Assembly (NCBI GenBank): GCA_040508085.1
Contig: JBEVNO010000194.1
Span: 1 to 61,866 of the forward strand
Source: ZC4RG30 sp040508085
Lineage (GTDB): Bacteria > Pseudomonadota > Gammaproteobacteria > Steroidobacterales > Steroidobacteraceae
DNA: 61,866 nucleotides
Direction of reading: 5' to 3'
The notes under the pieces are model-generated. The model worked only from the letters and a program-made list of their open reading frames with translations. It was not told where the DNA came from and made no database searches. A program made the translations under genes and the position numbers. Shown here one piece after another: positions 36,701-44,693 of this stretch. Numbering within the stretch: the stretch's first letter is position 1; each line of letters starts with the position of its first letter.

Positions 36701-36863
36701 CCGCAAGTTCATGCAGCGTCGACTGCCGCTGCCCTCGGATACGCGCATCGACCTGACGCTGGACACCACACTCAACCTGAACCAGCTGATTTCAGACCTG
36801 CTGGAGGTCCAGCGTGCCCGCCAGGGCCGTGGCAGCGCGCCTGCCGCGCCGCTGGCGCCATGA
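33783..36863 (+). CDS. ydbH: YdbH-like AsmA-superfamily inter-membrane protein
   Basis: A 1026-residue protein with one N-terminal membrane helix (residues about 20-43, LRLLIGFGMVMVTLAAAMTV) and a very long beta-rich periplasmic part. E. coli YdbH is of similar size and, with YhdP and TamB, bridges inner and outer membrane and helps move phospholipids. The C-terminus (QHQELRVGLLELISRKFMQ, LPSDTRIDLTLDTTLNLNQLI in parts) matches the conserved end of the YdbH family. Identification rests largely on the ynbE and ydbL neighbours immediately downstream, the same order as in E. coli. It starts 115 bases after the adhesin operon. Confidence 0.82.
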   Translation: MPSEAPYQAPPDRGFTPRVRVGLRLLIGFGMVMVTLAAAMTVLYMNRRAVAQHVLAGWLERRGIESEVEIERLERDGLVARVRLGARSDPEVLIEQLGIDYALSFPWSATGLGFTLGRVRLQRPMVRARWHDGKLSLGSIDPLLRSFLEAPPSGSGAGPEVTVQAGELRLSLDQGSARLLGDARLEGGRLLRLSARLPSTSLIYEAGSAQAMSGTLDVTTTGERVAVRLEASAAQLAHPSAGAEAARLRITADLPYPQLQAQRADGPVSLEVDFAAAQLRAAAGEARAVQAHAAFEGASSGGVAALSAAAAGSIDVRADEVTGQGGTAQDLHATLATARVTLDRSSAGLRWSVKSPTTLAAGRLIFGELSVQQAQVALNIDVAVAGPAAFQLQVDGSAAAANGAWPLLGAPLVDDLSELVQLKRALRNFSISAPGLRLEAGSAGTSLALTAPVRLMPANGGALVVEPAVRPLYEARASRPSGGALRLTASRGRGLPAATFNIPDWHFTEAGFQASLQGNATLDFNLARGITFGTRGVLALAGERISYTAEDCLSLRIERLELDENDATGVTGMVCPDGGPLFSAANGSWQVRSAFRDVAVAVPAVAMRFADLHGKFLATSAPDGLGFGATVASGQAIDTTAPARFNPVQAAGSVTLQHEHWNGAFDLAAGSRHIGRMTLLHNATTATGGVRITVPELAFAEGGLQPAGLSALAGEFVQSPATGAISFEGRIDWAGEAASTSSGRLRVPGLDFASPAGAVQGLKGQIEFTSLTPLTTAPDQTLSVARLVAATEITGLKVVFALDAGSLRVAAGELHAAGGRLFAMPFAIPLDLTQPFSGTLVIETLQLGKVLADAGLADKLALDAVVSGSLPFAWTPGQGVRIVGGTLAAVQPGRLTLKREMLDQVQTSAAEKAPPGMVEDLAFQALENLSFETLSVDVNSLDKGRVGLVFKVKGRHDPPQHQELRVGLLELISRKFMQRRLPLPSDTRIDLTLDTTLNLNQLISDLLEVQRARQGRGSAPAAPLAP

Positions 36864-36929
36864 GGATGTCATTCACAGTGGTGCCGTGTTAGAAAGCGGC
36901 TGGATCATCGACCCGACCAGGATGCCAAC

Positions 36930-37121
36930 ATGAAGACAATGCGTCGTCTCGCTCCCCTGGCCCTGGGGCTGGCGGTGATCGTGGTCGATACTGGTTGCAC
37001 GCCCACCATCAGGCTGCAGGTGGATCCCATCCAGATCTACGCCAAGCTCGACGCCGACGTGCGTGTGCGCCTGGACCAGGAACTGCAGACCCTGCTGAAG
37101 CAGAATCCCAACCTCTTCTGA
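36930..37121 (+). CDS. ynbE: YnbE-like outer membrane lipoprotein
   Basis: A 63-residue lipoprotein. The signal peptide ends at VDTGC (Cys23), and the mature part CTPTIRLQ...LLKQNPNLF matches E. coli YnbE at both ends (CTPRIEV...LLKTRSDLF). In E. coli YnbE multimers dock the YdbH C-terminus at the outer membrane. It lies 66 bases after ydbH with AGGA before the ATG and 37 bases before ydbL. Confidence 0.88.
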   Translation: MKTMRRLAPLALGLAVIVVDTGCTPTIRLQVDPIQIYAKLDADVRVRLDQELQTLLKQNPNLF

Positions 37122-37158
37122 TTGATCACCGGACGCCCGGATCAAAAGGATCACTGTC

Positions 37159-37530
37159 ATGAACTATCGCAATTCACTGCATGTTCCCGCCCTGGTCGTG
37201 TGCCTGGGCGCCGGCCTCGTGGCAACAGCCCCCACGCTGGCCCAGACGGCGGCGGAGAAGGCGCTGATCGACACTGCCAAGGCGCAGGGCAATGTGGGCG
37301 AGCAGGCGGACGGCTTTCTCGGCTTCCGCGTCGCGTCTTCGGATCAGGCGCTGCACGCCGCCGTGGAGACGGTCAACGGCGCGCGCCGTGCGGTGTATGC
37401 ACAGAGTGCGGCGCAGGCGGGCACCACGGCCGATGTGGCCGGTGCCCGCATGTTCGAGAGCCAGCTGCTGGCCCGTATCCCGGCCGGCCAGTGGTATCGC
37501 AATGCACAGGGACAGTGGGTGCAGCGCTAG
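37159..37530 (+). CDS. ydbL: YdbL family periplasmic protein (DUF1318)
   Basis: A 123-residue exported protein. A Sec signal peptide (LVVCLGAGLVATAPTLAQ) precedes a helical domain with AKAQGNVGEQADGFLGF, and the C-terminus GQWYRNAQGQWVQR is the typical ending of YdbL proteins. It completes the ydbH-ynbE-ydbL operon and is thought to modulate the YdbH-YnbE bridge. AAAGGA lies about 8 bases before the ATG. Its stop is only 2 bases from the stop of the convergent PstS-like gene. Confidence 0.88.
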   Translation: MNYRNSLHVPALVVCLGAGLVATAPTLAQTAAEKALIDTAKAQGNVGEQADGFLGFRVASSDQALHAAVETVNGARRAVYAQSAAQAGTTADVAGARMFESQLLARIPAGQWYRNAQGQWVQR

Positions 37531-37532
37531 CG

Positions 37533-37961
37533 CTACTGCGCCTGTACGGCTCGCACATTGGCGTCGATCTCGAGTCGCTCGATATAGCCAATTGCATCGG
37601 GATTGCCGGCAAGCAGCTTCTTTACCTCGACATCGTTGCGCACAGTCCGTGGCGGCAGCCCGCGCCCGGTGAAGATGATCTTGGACCAGTATGCCTTGAT
37701 CTGTGCGGGGGACTTGCCAGTGAACCGCGCATAGAATTCGTCCCGGGCCGAAGTGCCTTCTGCCTGATCGACCGGTACCACGGTGCGCCCATCGGGAAGC
37801 CTGGCGCTCCTGCCCAGGAAGATGTCCGCGACCTGGATCCTGCTCAAACTGGTGACGCTGCTCCGGGCCGACACCACAGCCACCACGTCGGCATGCACAA
37901 CCTGGGCTGCGAGGCTCAGCGCCAGTGCGATCGCGGTGGCTTCGAGGCGGACAGGCTGCAT
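37533..37961 (-). CDS. PstS-like phosphate-binding domain protein, small
   Basis: A 142-residue exported protein from the ATG at 37961 (MQPVRLEATAIALALSLAAQ), 7 bases after the porin stop; an earlier ATG at 37988 overlaps the porin. The mature part (SRIQVADIFLGRSARLPDGRTVVPVDQAEGT in pieces: VADIFLGRSARLPDG, FYARFTGKSPAQIKAYW) is one half of a PstS-like solute-binding fold, as seen in small PBP-like proteins encoded next to porins. No ABC permease is nearby, so it is probably not a standard transport component. Ligand unknown. Confidence 0.75.
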   Translation of the reverse strand: MQPVRLEATAIALALSLAAQVVHADVVAVVSARSSVTSLSRIQVADIFLGRSARLPDGRTVVPVDQAEGTSARDEFYARFTGKSPAQIKAYWSKIIFTGRGLPPRTVRNDVEVKKLLAGNPDAIGYIERLEIDANVRAVQAQ

Positions 37962-37968
37962 GGCGCCC

Positions 37969-39216
37969 CTAGAAGACGAAGTCGACATTGACGCTGATGG
38001 CAGTGAACTGCCCGCCCAGCCCGAAGCCGGGCTGGATGTTGATCAGCTGGCCACTTGAACCTGCGCCCAGGCGGGTGTGATCCAGCTGCACCTTGAGGGA
38101 GGCATTCCTGGTCAACTCCTGCCGGCCACCGATGGACACGGTGTCCTGGACAGTCCTGGCACTGAGAAGGGTATTCAGCGCGGCATTGAGCTGCGTGGCG
38201 GGCTGTACCAGAGGATCCGGCAGGCTCCCCAGCTCAAGCCCGGGATCGGCAAGATTGTTCGCCCGCGCCTGGGCGTAAATCACGAACGGCGTGAACCTGC
38301 CGAACTGGTAGCCGCCGCTGACGTACCAGGCGGTACTGCGCCCGAGGTAGGAGCGGGTGTTGTTGCGTCCCCACTCTGTCATCAGGAACCAGGCGCCCGG
38401 GTCATAACTGGCGCCCAGGCCGAAGCTGTTCACGCGCTTGTGGCTGGCGTCGTACTTGTCTGCAATCACTGCCCCCTGCGACCCGAACTGCCTGAAGTTG
38501 TCGAAGAACGCATTGGCTGTTGGCACGGTGCCGAAGAACTGCTGATAGAAGGCGTGCGCTGTCAGCGCGCCATGTTCGATGGTGTGCGAGATTCCCCACA
38601 GATCCCCTAGCCTGGCGGCGGTGCTGTCACCGGCAAGATGAATGCTCTTGCTGCCGGAGTTGGCCTGCACGGTGTAGGTCAGCTCGCCCCGGTGCATCCT
38701 GTAGCTGGCGTCGATGCCATCGCTGCTGGTAAGCGCGTTGAGCGCGTACACCTCAAGCGGCGGTCGTGCCCAGGGATGGGCGTAGCCCACCTTGCGCACC
38801 TCGGAGAACAGGAACATGGGCAACACGGAGCGACCAACGCGGATGCTCAGCTCCGGCGTGAACTGGTAGGCGATGTTGGCCCACTCTATGTAGGGCCGGT
38901 GCCTGTCGTCGTAGGTCTGCTCAATGATGACCTGCAATACCGCCGAGAGCCGTGGCGCTGGATTCGCAGTCAGCTGCGCGCCGATCAGGCTGTCGACATC
39001 GGCGCTCCAGCTGCCGCTGTAACCTGCACCTGTGGGCTTGAAGATGGAGGAGGTGAAATCCGCCTGTCGCTCACTGGAATGAACGGCGCCCAGGGTGCCG
39101 AAGCCGCCAATGGACCACAGCGGGCTGGCGGCATCCCCCGCCAAGGCCCCCTCGGCATGGAGGGCCGCGGCAAGGGTCATCATGAGGGCCGCCAGGCCTG
39201 CCGGTTTGAAACGCAT
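37969..39216 (-). CDS. outer membrane beta-barrel protein, porin-like
   Basis: A 415-residue protein with a Sec signal peptide (LAALMMTLAAALHAEGALA) and alternating hydrophobic strands ending in the terminal Phe of outer membrane barrels (ISVNVDFVF). It shows IEWANIAYQFTPELSIRVGRSVLP and similar strands found in porins encoded beside PstS-like proteins. Substrate unknown. It is the first gene of a two-gene minus-strand operon and divergent from the TrhO-RluA gene, with about 115 bases between; a TATAGT on the minus strand near 39258 could be its -10 box. Confidence 0.78.
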   Translation of the reverse strand: MRFKPAGLAALMMTLAAALHAEGALAGDAASPLWSIGGFGTLGAVHSSERQADFTSSIFKPTGAGYSGSWSADVDSLIGAQLTANPAPRLSAVLQVIIEQTYDDRHRPYIEWANIAYQFTPELSIRVGRSVLPMFLFSEVRKVGYAHPWARPPLEVYALNALTSSDGIDASYRMHRGELTYTVQANSGSKSIHLAGDSTAARLGDLWGISHTIEHGALTAHAFYQQFFGTVPTANAFFDNFRQFGSQGAVIADKYDASHKRVNSFGLGASYDPGAWFLMTEWGRNNTRSYLGRSTAWYVSGGYQFGRFTPFVIYAQARANNLADPGLELGSLPDPLVQPATQLNAALNTLLSARTVQDTVSIGGRQELTRNASLKVQLDHTRLGAGSSGQLINIQPGFGLGGQFTAISVNVDFVF

Positions 39217-39331
39217 GCAGTTACGCGGTTACGTGGAAGGATCTCCAGCGGACACTATACGCACAGGCGCTGGCCGCGCGCTGACGCACAGAACAGCCCC
39301 AGTGCCTGAGCGAACTACTATCATTGCGGCC

Positions 39332-41152
39332 GTGACTGCCGAACAACGCCCTGACCAGCTGGCGCTGCCGATCGTGAACATTGCTGCCTACCGGTTCGCC
39401 ACGCTGGCGGAACTGCCGGCAATGCGCACCGGACTGCTGGCGCTTTGCCGCGCGCAGCAACTGCGCGGCACAATTCTTCTGAGCACGGAGGGTATCAATC
39501 TGTTCGTGGCCGGTAGCGCGGCCGGCATCGACATGCTGCTTGCGCGCCTGCAGTCGATACCCGGGCTCGCCGAGCTTGAAGCGAAGCGCAGTCACACCAC
39601 CCACCAGCCCTTCCGGCGGATGCTGGTGCGCATCAAGAAGGAGATCATCGCGTTCGGCGTGCCAGGCATCGAGCCTGCGCGCAGCACCTCGCCCAAGCTG
39701 GCGCCGCGGCAGTTGAAAGCCTGGCTGGACGAGGGGCGCCCCATGGTTCTGCTGGACACCCGCAATGACTACGAGGTGAAGCTCGGGACATTCGAAAATG
39801 CCGTGGCGGCTGGCACCGACAATTTCCGCGACTTTCCGGCGGCGGTCGCGAAGCTGCCGGCTGGGCTCAAGGACCAGACCATCGTGATGTTCTGCACCGG
39901 CGGCATCCGCTGCGAGAAGGCCGGCCCATACATGGAGTCGCAGGGTTACCGCAACGTGCTGCAGCTGGATGGCGGCATCCTCAAGTACTTCGAGGAATGC
40001 GGCGGGGCGCACTATCGCGGTGAGTGCTTTGTCTTCGATCAGCGCGTGGGCGTGGACCCGGCGCTGCGGGAATCAGATGCCGCACAGTGCTTCAAGTGCC
40101 TGTCCCCGCTCACCGCGGAAGAACAGCGCGACGCCCGCTATGTTCCCGGCCGCTCGTGCCCGTGGTGCTACCGCAGCGAGGCAGAGCAGGCCGCCGAGAA
40201 CCTGCGCAGCCGCAACCGCGCGATCCGCGCAGCCGTCGATCCGCTGCCCGGCAGCGTTCCGGCGGAGACATTCCGCCCCTTGCGCGTGCCGCAGGAGTGC
40301 GACGGCCTGCCAGTCCTGGAGACTTTCGCCCGATTGGTGGCGCATCTTCCGCCGAGTTACTGGGAGGCGGAGTGCCGTGCCGGGAATCTGCTCGACTCCC
40401 GCCACCAGGCCATCGAGCCAGCGCAGGCCGTGCACGCCGGAGACCGCCTGCTGCATCGGATGGCGTATACCACCGAGCCCGTGGTCAATGCTGATGTCGT
40501 CGTGCTGCACGAGGACGAGGCGCTGATCGTGCTGCACAAGCCCGCGCCGCTGCCAATGCATGCGGGTGGCCGTTACACCCGCAACACCCTGCAGCAGATC
40601 CTGAACACGGTGTACCGCCCCCAGAAGCCCAGACCCGCCCACAGGCTGGATGCAAACACCACGGGCCTCGTCATCGTGGCGCGCAGCCGGCATTTTGCAG
40701 GCAGGCTGCAGAGCCAGTTCGCGGAAGGGCGCGTCAGGAAGGTCTATCTGGCAAGAGTGCAGGGGCATCCTGCGACCGATGAATTGCAGTGCCATGTGCC
40801 CATCGGCAGGCAAGTGCAGGCTTGTGGCACGCGCGCGGCCGATGCTGGCGCAGGCGCGGCAGCAAGCACCCTGTTCATCGTGCGCGAGCGTTCGCCGGAT
40901 GGAACCAGCCTGCTCGAGGCGCGGCCACTGACTGGCCGCACCAACCAGATCCGCATCCACTGCGCCCATCTCGGCTTTCCCGTGGTGGGAGATGCGGCCT
41001 ACGGCAAGGAGTGTGCTGCGCCCCGGCAGACGCTGGATGTGGGTGAGGCGCCTTTATGCCTCCACGCCTGGCAGATCGAATTCCCGCATCCGGTGAGCGG
41101 GGCGATGATGAGTTTCACCGCGGCGCCACCGGCCTGGGCGTCCATGGCATGA
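39332..41152 (+). CDS. TrhO-type tRNA hydroxylase fused to RluA pseudouridine synthase
   Basis: A 606-residue fusion. I start it at GTG 39332 (VTAEQRPDQLALPIVNIAAYRF). Residues about 1-290 match TrhO/YceA: an N-terminal ferredoxin-like domain with GTILLSTEGINLFVAG, and a rhodanese domain with Cys188 in MFCTGGIRCEKAGPY and CFKC/CPWC cysteine pairs. TrhO makes 5-hydroxyuridine at position 34 of some tRNAs. Residues about 300-606 are an RluA-family pseudouridine synthase with catalytic Asp440 in AHRLDANTTGLVI and the TGRTNQIRIH motif. Both halves keep their key residues. Both activities acting on the same RNA is inference. Confidence 0.9.
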   Translation: MTAEQRPDQLALPIVNIAAYRFATLAELPAMRTGLLALCRAQQLRGTILLSTEGINLFVAGSAAGIDMLLARLQSIPGLAELEAKRSHTTHQPFRRMLVRIKKEIIAFGVPGIEPARSTSPKLAPRQLKAWLDEGRPMVLLDTRNDYEVKLGTFENAVAAGTDNFRDFPAAVAKLPAGLKDQTIVMFCTGGIRCEKAGPYMESQGYRNVLQLDGGILKYFEECGGAHYRGECFVFDQRVGVDPALRESDAAQCFKCLSPLTAEEQRDARYVPGRSCPWCYRSEAEQAAENLRSRNRAIRAAVDPLPGSVPAETFRPLRVPQECDGLPVLETFARLVAHLPPSYWEAECRAGNLLDSRHQAIEPAQAVHAGDRLLHRMAYTTEPVVNADVVVLHEDEALIVLHKPAPLPMHAGGRYTRNTLQQILNTVYRPQKPRPAHRLDANTTGLVIVARSRHFAGRLQSQFAEGRVRKVYLARVQGHPATDELQCHVPIGRQVQACGTRAADAGAGAAASTLFIVRERSPDGTSLLEARPLTGRTNQIRIHCAHLGFPVVGDAAYGKECAAPRQTLDVGEAPLCLHAWQIEFPHPVSGAMMSFTAAPPAWASMA

Positions 41153-41286
41153 AAATTCGCTGAACGACACCTGTAGCGCTGCTCCCGACTGCAGCCCCTG
41201 GGCGGAGAGGCTTTTCTGGTGGCTGGATGCCACCCCACGCGCACGTTGCTACACTCGCCTGCGCTGCCAGGTCTCGGGGGGGAACT

Positions 41287-43434
41287 GTGGAACACCGTCT
41301 ATCAAGTCTTGTCGTTGTGCTGTGCGCGGCAATGTTTCTGGGTGCCTGCGGCAACAAGCCTGAGTCCGTCGCGCCGCCACAGGGTCGCGCCCAGGTCACC
41401 GCAGAACGCCTGCTCGATGCCGCGAACCAGCCGTCCGACTGGCTGACGTACAACGGCAACTACGAAGAGCAGCGTCACTCGCGTCTCGCGCGCGTGGACA
41501 CCACCAACGTCAAGGATCTCGGTCTGACCTGGTACGCGGATTTCGACACGCGCCGTGGCCAGGAATCCTCGCCTCTGGTCATCGATGGCGTGCTCTACGT
41601 CACCACGGCCTGGAGCAAGCTGTATGCCTTCGACGCAAGGAACGGTCAGCAGCTGTGGAAGTTCGATCCGCAGGTGCCCGGCGAATGGGCCGTGAACGCC
41701 TGCTGCGATGTGGTGAATCGGGGCGCTGCCGCGTGGAACGGCAAGATCTTCATTGGCGCCATCGATGGGCGGCTCATCGCCGTGGATGCGGCCAGCGGGC
41801 AGAAGGTCTGGGAGACGCAGACAACCCCCAGGGACAAGCCCTACACCATCACCGGCGCCCCGCGTGTGGTGAAAGGGCTGGTGCTGATCGGCCAGGGCGG
41901 CGCGGAATACAGCATGCGCGGCTTCATCTCCGCCTACGACGCGGAAACCGGCAAGCTTGTGTGGCGCTGGTATACCGTTCCGGGCGATCCCGCCAAACCA
42001 TTCGAGAACCCGCAGATGGAGATGGCGGCCCAGACCTGGACCGGCGAGTGGTACAAGGAAGGCGGCGGCGGCACGGTCTGGGACGGAATCACCTACGATC
42101 CGCAGACGGGCCTGCTGTTCGTGGGCGTGGGCAATGGCGGCCCATGGCCGGCAGAGATCCGCGACCCGGGTGGCAAGGGTGACAACCTGTTCCTGTCCTC
42201 CATCGTGGCACTGAAGGTGGAGACGGGTGAATACGTCTGGCACTACCAGCAGGTGCAGCGTGACTCATGGGATTACACGGCCGTGCAACAGATCACGGTT
42301 GCGGATCTCACCATCGACGGGAAGCAGCGCCACGTCGTGATGCAGGCGCCCAAGAGCGGGCACTTCTACGTGCTGGACGCCGCGACTGGCGAGCTGATTT
42401 CCGCCAAGCCCATCGTCCCCACGCTGAACTGGACCACCGGCATCGACATGAAGACCGGCCGCCCGGTCATGAATCCGGCGGCGCGCTACGGTCTCACAGG
42501 CAAGGGGTTCATCGCGGTGCCGCACTTCGGCGGCGCGCACAACTGGCCGCCCATGTCCTACAGCCCGGACACCGGACTGGTCTACATCCCGACCAACGAG
42601 TTCAGTTATCCGTTCGTTGCCGCCAGGAACGACGACAACGGCATGGGGCAGAAATTGTCGATCAGCTTCGCAGAGAGCGCAGCAATGTCTGCCAATCCGA
42701 AGAACTTCCATGTGAACAAGTCATACCTGCAGGCCTGGGATCCGGTGCAGCAGAAGTCGATATGGAAGGCCGAGGTGGGCGGTCCGCAGATCACTTCTCC
42801 GGCCGGCCGCGCCGGCGGCGCGCTGTCCACGGCCGGCGGGCTGGTCTTCGCGGGCAACTCCGGCACCAACGAGTTCAATGCCTTCCGCGCTGACAACGGC
42901 GAGCTGCTGTGGACCTTTGCAGCACAGACCGGCGTGATGGCAGGCCCCGTGACCTACGAGCTCGATGGCGAGCAGTACGTGGCGGTAGTGGCCGGCTTCG
43001 GCGGCAACGGCGCCAATTACTACGCGCCGAACTACTCGCGCGTCTTGGTCTTCAAGCTGGGCGGAACTGCCAGGCTTCCGGATGCCGTGACGCCGCCGAC
43101 ACCGGTGCTGAACCCGCCGCCGGCTTTCGGCGGCGTGGAAACAATCGCGCACGGTGAACAGCTGTACGGCCGGTTCTGCAGCACCTGCCACGGTGGCGAT
43201 GGTCTCAGCCGCGGCATGTTCCCGGACCTGCGCTATGCCGGCACCATCCAGGACGAGGCGGCATTCAGGAGTGTGGTGATCGACGGCGTGCGCAAGGCCA
43301 ACGGCATGGTGTCGTTCGCCAGCGCATTGCAGCCAGCTGATGCGGAGGCGGTGCGCGCTTATATCGTTTCGCGTGCGCACGCGGCTAAGAGCGCACCGCT
43401 GCCGGCACCACCCAGCGGCCAGCACGGCGGGTGA
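41287..43434 (+). CDS. PQQ-dependent alcohol dehydrogenase with C-terminal cytochrome c, lipoprotein
   Basis: A 715-residue quinohaemoprotein, GTG start at 41287 with a run of G residues just upstream. A lipobox LGAC (Cys21) suggests anchoring to a membrane instead of free periplasmic location. An eight-bladed PQQ propeller follows, with the vicinal cysteines Cys139-Cys140 (NACCDVV), the catalytic Asp329 in SWDYT, W-motif repeats (GQQLWKF, GKLVWRW, GELLWTF), and then a cytochrome c domain with CSTCH (631-635) and a distal Met in NGMVSF. The residue two after the catalytic Asp is Thr, not Asp, which argues for calcium rather than lanthanide dependence. Oxidises primary alcohols or related substrates. 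Confidence 0.9.
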   Translation: MEHRLSSLVVVLCAAMFLGACGNKPESVAPPQGRAQVTAERLLDAANQPSDWLTYNGNYEEQRHSRLARVDTTNVKDLGLTWYADFDTRRGQESSPLVIDGVLYVTTAWSKLYAFDARNGQQLWKFDPQVPGEWAVNACCDVVNRGAAAWNGKIFIGAIDGRLIAVDAASGQKVWETQTTPRDKPYTITGAPRVVKGLVLIGQGGAEYSMRGFISAYDAETGKLVWRWYTVPGDPAKPFENPQMEMAAQTWTGEWYKEGGGGTVWDGITYDPQTGLLFVGVGNGGPWPAEIRDPGGKGDNLFLSSIVALKVETGEYVWHYQQVQRDSWDYTAVQQITVADLTIDGKQRHVVMQAPKSGHFYVLDAATGELISAKPIVPTLNWTTGIDMKTGRPVMNPAARYGLTGKGFIAVPHFGGAHNWPPMSYSPDTGLVYIPTNEFSYPFVAARNDDNGMGQKLSISFAESAAMSANPKNFHVNKSYLQAWDPVQQKSIWKAEVGGPQITSPAGRAGGALSTAGGLVFAGNSGTNEFNAFRADNGELLWTFAAQTGVMAGPVTYELDGEQYVAVVAGFGGNGANYYAPNYSRVLVFKLGGTARLPDAVTPPTPVLNPPPAFGGVETIAHGEQLYGRFCSTCHGGDGLSRGMFPDLRYAGTIQDEAAFRSVVIDGVRKANGMVSFASALQPADAEAVRAYIVSRAHAAKSAPLPAPPSGQHGG

Positions 43435-43476
43435 CCGCAGTGGTGCCGGGCGGCCTGGATGGCTATATGCCGCTCT

Positions 43477-43959
43477 TCATTCCAGACGATAGAACCGCAG
43501 CACGACTTCATGCGGCGAGCGCTCACCCACGCCCACGAATACGCTGCGGGTCAGCCATTGCAGGCCAGGCGCAGCCGTTTCGAACTTCGGCACCGTGCGG
43601 AAATAGACAAGCCTGGGGTCGACGCTCTCTCCGGCATTGAGCTGACGCATGATCTGAGGTGGTGCATGTCGCATGCCCGCGTTCTGCACGTAGATGAGCT
43701 CGCCTGCGCTGGTGCGGATGGTGTAGCGCGTATCGAGCTCGGAGAACCCGTCCGGCTGGATGACCTGCCAGTCGGCGCCGCTGTCTGGCACTATCGCACC
43801 CTCCAGCGTGGGGCCGCGCACCGTGCCGCCGGTGATCGCCACGATGCGGCGCAGTCCGTGCCTGACTTTTCCGACCACCACGGCATCGCCCACCGTGGCG
43901 CGCAGCTCGAATGCGAACACCAACAGCGGCGGTGCGGGTACTTCGGCTGACAGCGCCAT
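43477..43959 (-). CDS. DUF3237 family protein
   Basis: A 160-residue cytosolic protein with LLVFAFELRATVGDA near the start, GGTVRGPTLEGAIVPDSGADW and GLQWLTRSVFVGVGERSPHEVVLRFY at the end (in pieces: WLTRSVFVGVGER). This is the DUF3237 pattern; members are often annotated as UPF0311. Biochemical role unknown. It lies 9 bases after the PNPOx-like gene on the same strand and is probably co-transcribed with it. Confidence 0.78.
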   Translation of the reverse strand: MALSAEVPAPPLLVFAFELRATVGDAVVVGKVRHGLRRIVAITGGTVRGPTLEGAIVPDSGADWQVIQPDGFSELDTRYTIRTSAGELIYVQNAGMRHAPPQIMRQLNAGESVDPRLVYFRTVPKFETAAPGLQWLTRSVFVGVGERSPHEVVLRFYRLE

Positions 43960-43968
43960 GCCGGGATG

Positions 43969-44589
43969 CTACTCCGCAGCACGGCCCGAGCGAAGCGTTG
44001 CATTCTCCGCCTCCAGCTCCACCAGCCGCTCCCGCAGTGGCTGCATCGCCGCGGCGATCTCCTCTTCCGTATAGCGTGGGGTGATGTGCTGCGGGCAGTT
44101 CCAGTCGAACGCGTCCAGCCGCAGCAAGAAGATGCGCTCCATCTTCGCCTTGTAGCCCGGCACCGTAACCAGCGCTGCCAGCGCCGGGTCGGCAGCCGGT
44201 GCCAATATCTCCACATGCGCGTAGATCTTCATGCGGGCGCGGTGCGCGTAGTCCATCAGGATGAGCGCGGCGCGCGGCTGGGCTGTCAGGTTGCCGAGGC
44301 TGATGTACTGCCGGTTGCCGCTGTAGTCGGCGAAGGCGAGGGTGCGGTCATCGACCAGCTTCAGGAAGCCTCGCGGGCCACCGCGGTGCTGCACATATGG
44401 CCATCCGGTTTCCGAAACCGTCGATATATAGAAGCTGTCCCGCTCGCCAATGAACTGTGCCTCCTGCGGGCCGAACCGGTCGAAGTCGCGATGCAGCTCC
44501 CGGCCGTTCCAGAGGCGCTCGCTCCCCATCGCCGCCTGTGCGGCGCGGACGCTGGGTGTTCCCGCTATGTCGAGGAAGCCGTAGGCCAT
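43969..44589 (-). CDS. pyridoxamine 5'-phosphate oxidase-like flavin protein
   Basis: A 206-residue protein with a split-barrel FMN-binding fold: SFYISTVSETGWPYVQHRGGP, LKLVDDRTLAFADYSGNRQYIS and PRAALILMDYAHRARMKIYA. The C-terminal helix (RERLVELEAENATL) may form a coiled coil. Such proteins usually reduce small electrophiles or bind flavin; the substrate is unknown. It is divergent from a LysR regulator over about 100 bases, the classical layout for a target gene and its regulator. Confidence 0.83.
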   Translation of the reverse strand: MAYGFLDIAGTPSVRAAQAAMGSERLWNGRELHRDFDRFGPQEAQFIGERDSFYISTVSETGWPYVQHRGGPRGFLKLVDDRTLAFADYSGNRQYISLGNLTAQPRAALILMDYAHRARMKIYAHVEILAPAADPALAALVTVPGYKAKMERIFLLRLDAFDWNCPQHITPRYTEEEIAAAMQPLRERLVELEAENATLRSGRAAE

Positions 44590-44644
44590 GATGGATCTCC
44601 GCGCAGGACTGGTGGATGGACTATCCGCCTTATCGAAACGGAGA

Positions 44645-44688
44645 ATAATGGTAATAATGTGGGCGTCAGCTACCCATTTTCCGGAAAA
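44645..44688. promoter_or_regulatory. candidate LysR operator region
   Basis: Between the divergent PNPOx-like and LysR genes lie an A/T-rich near-direct repeat (AATAATGG then TAATAATG, about 44645-44660) and a perfect 12-base palindrome TTTTCCGGAAAA at 44677-44688, 5 bases before the lysR ATG. Either could be a binding site; no experiment supports it. Confidence 0.35.
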
Positions 44689-44693
44689 CTGCC

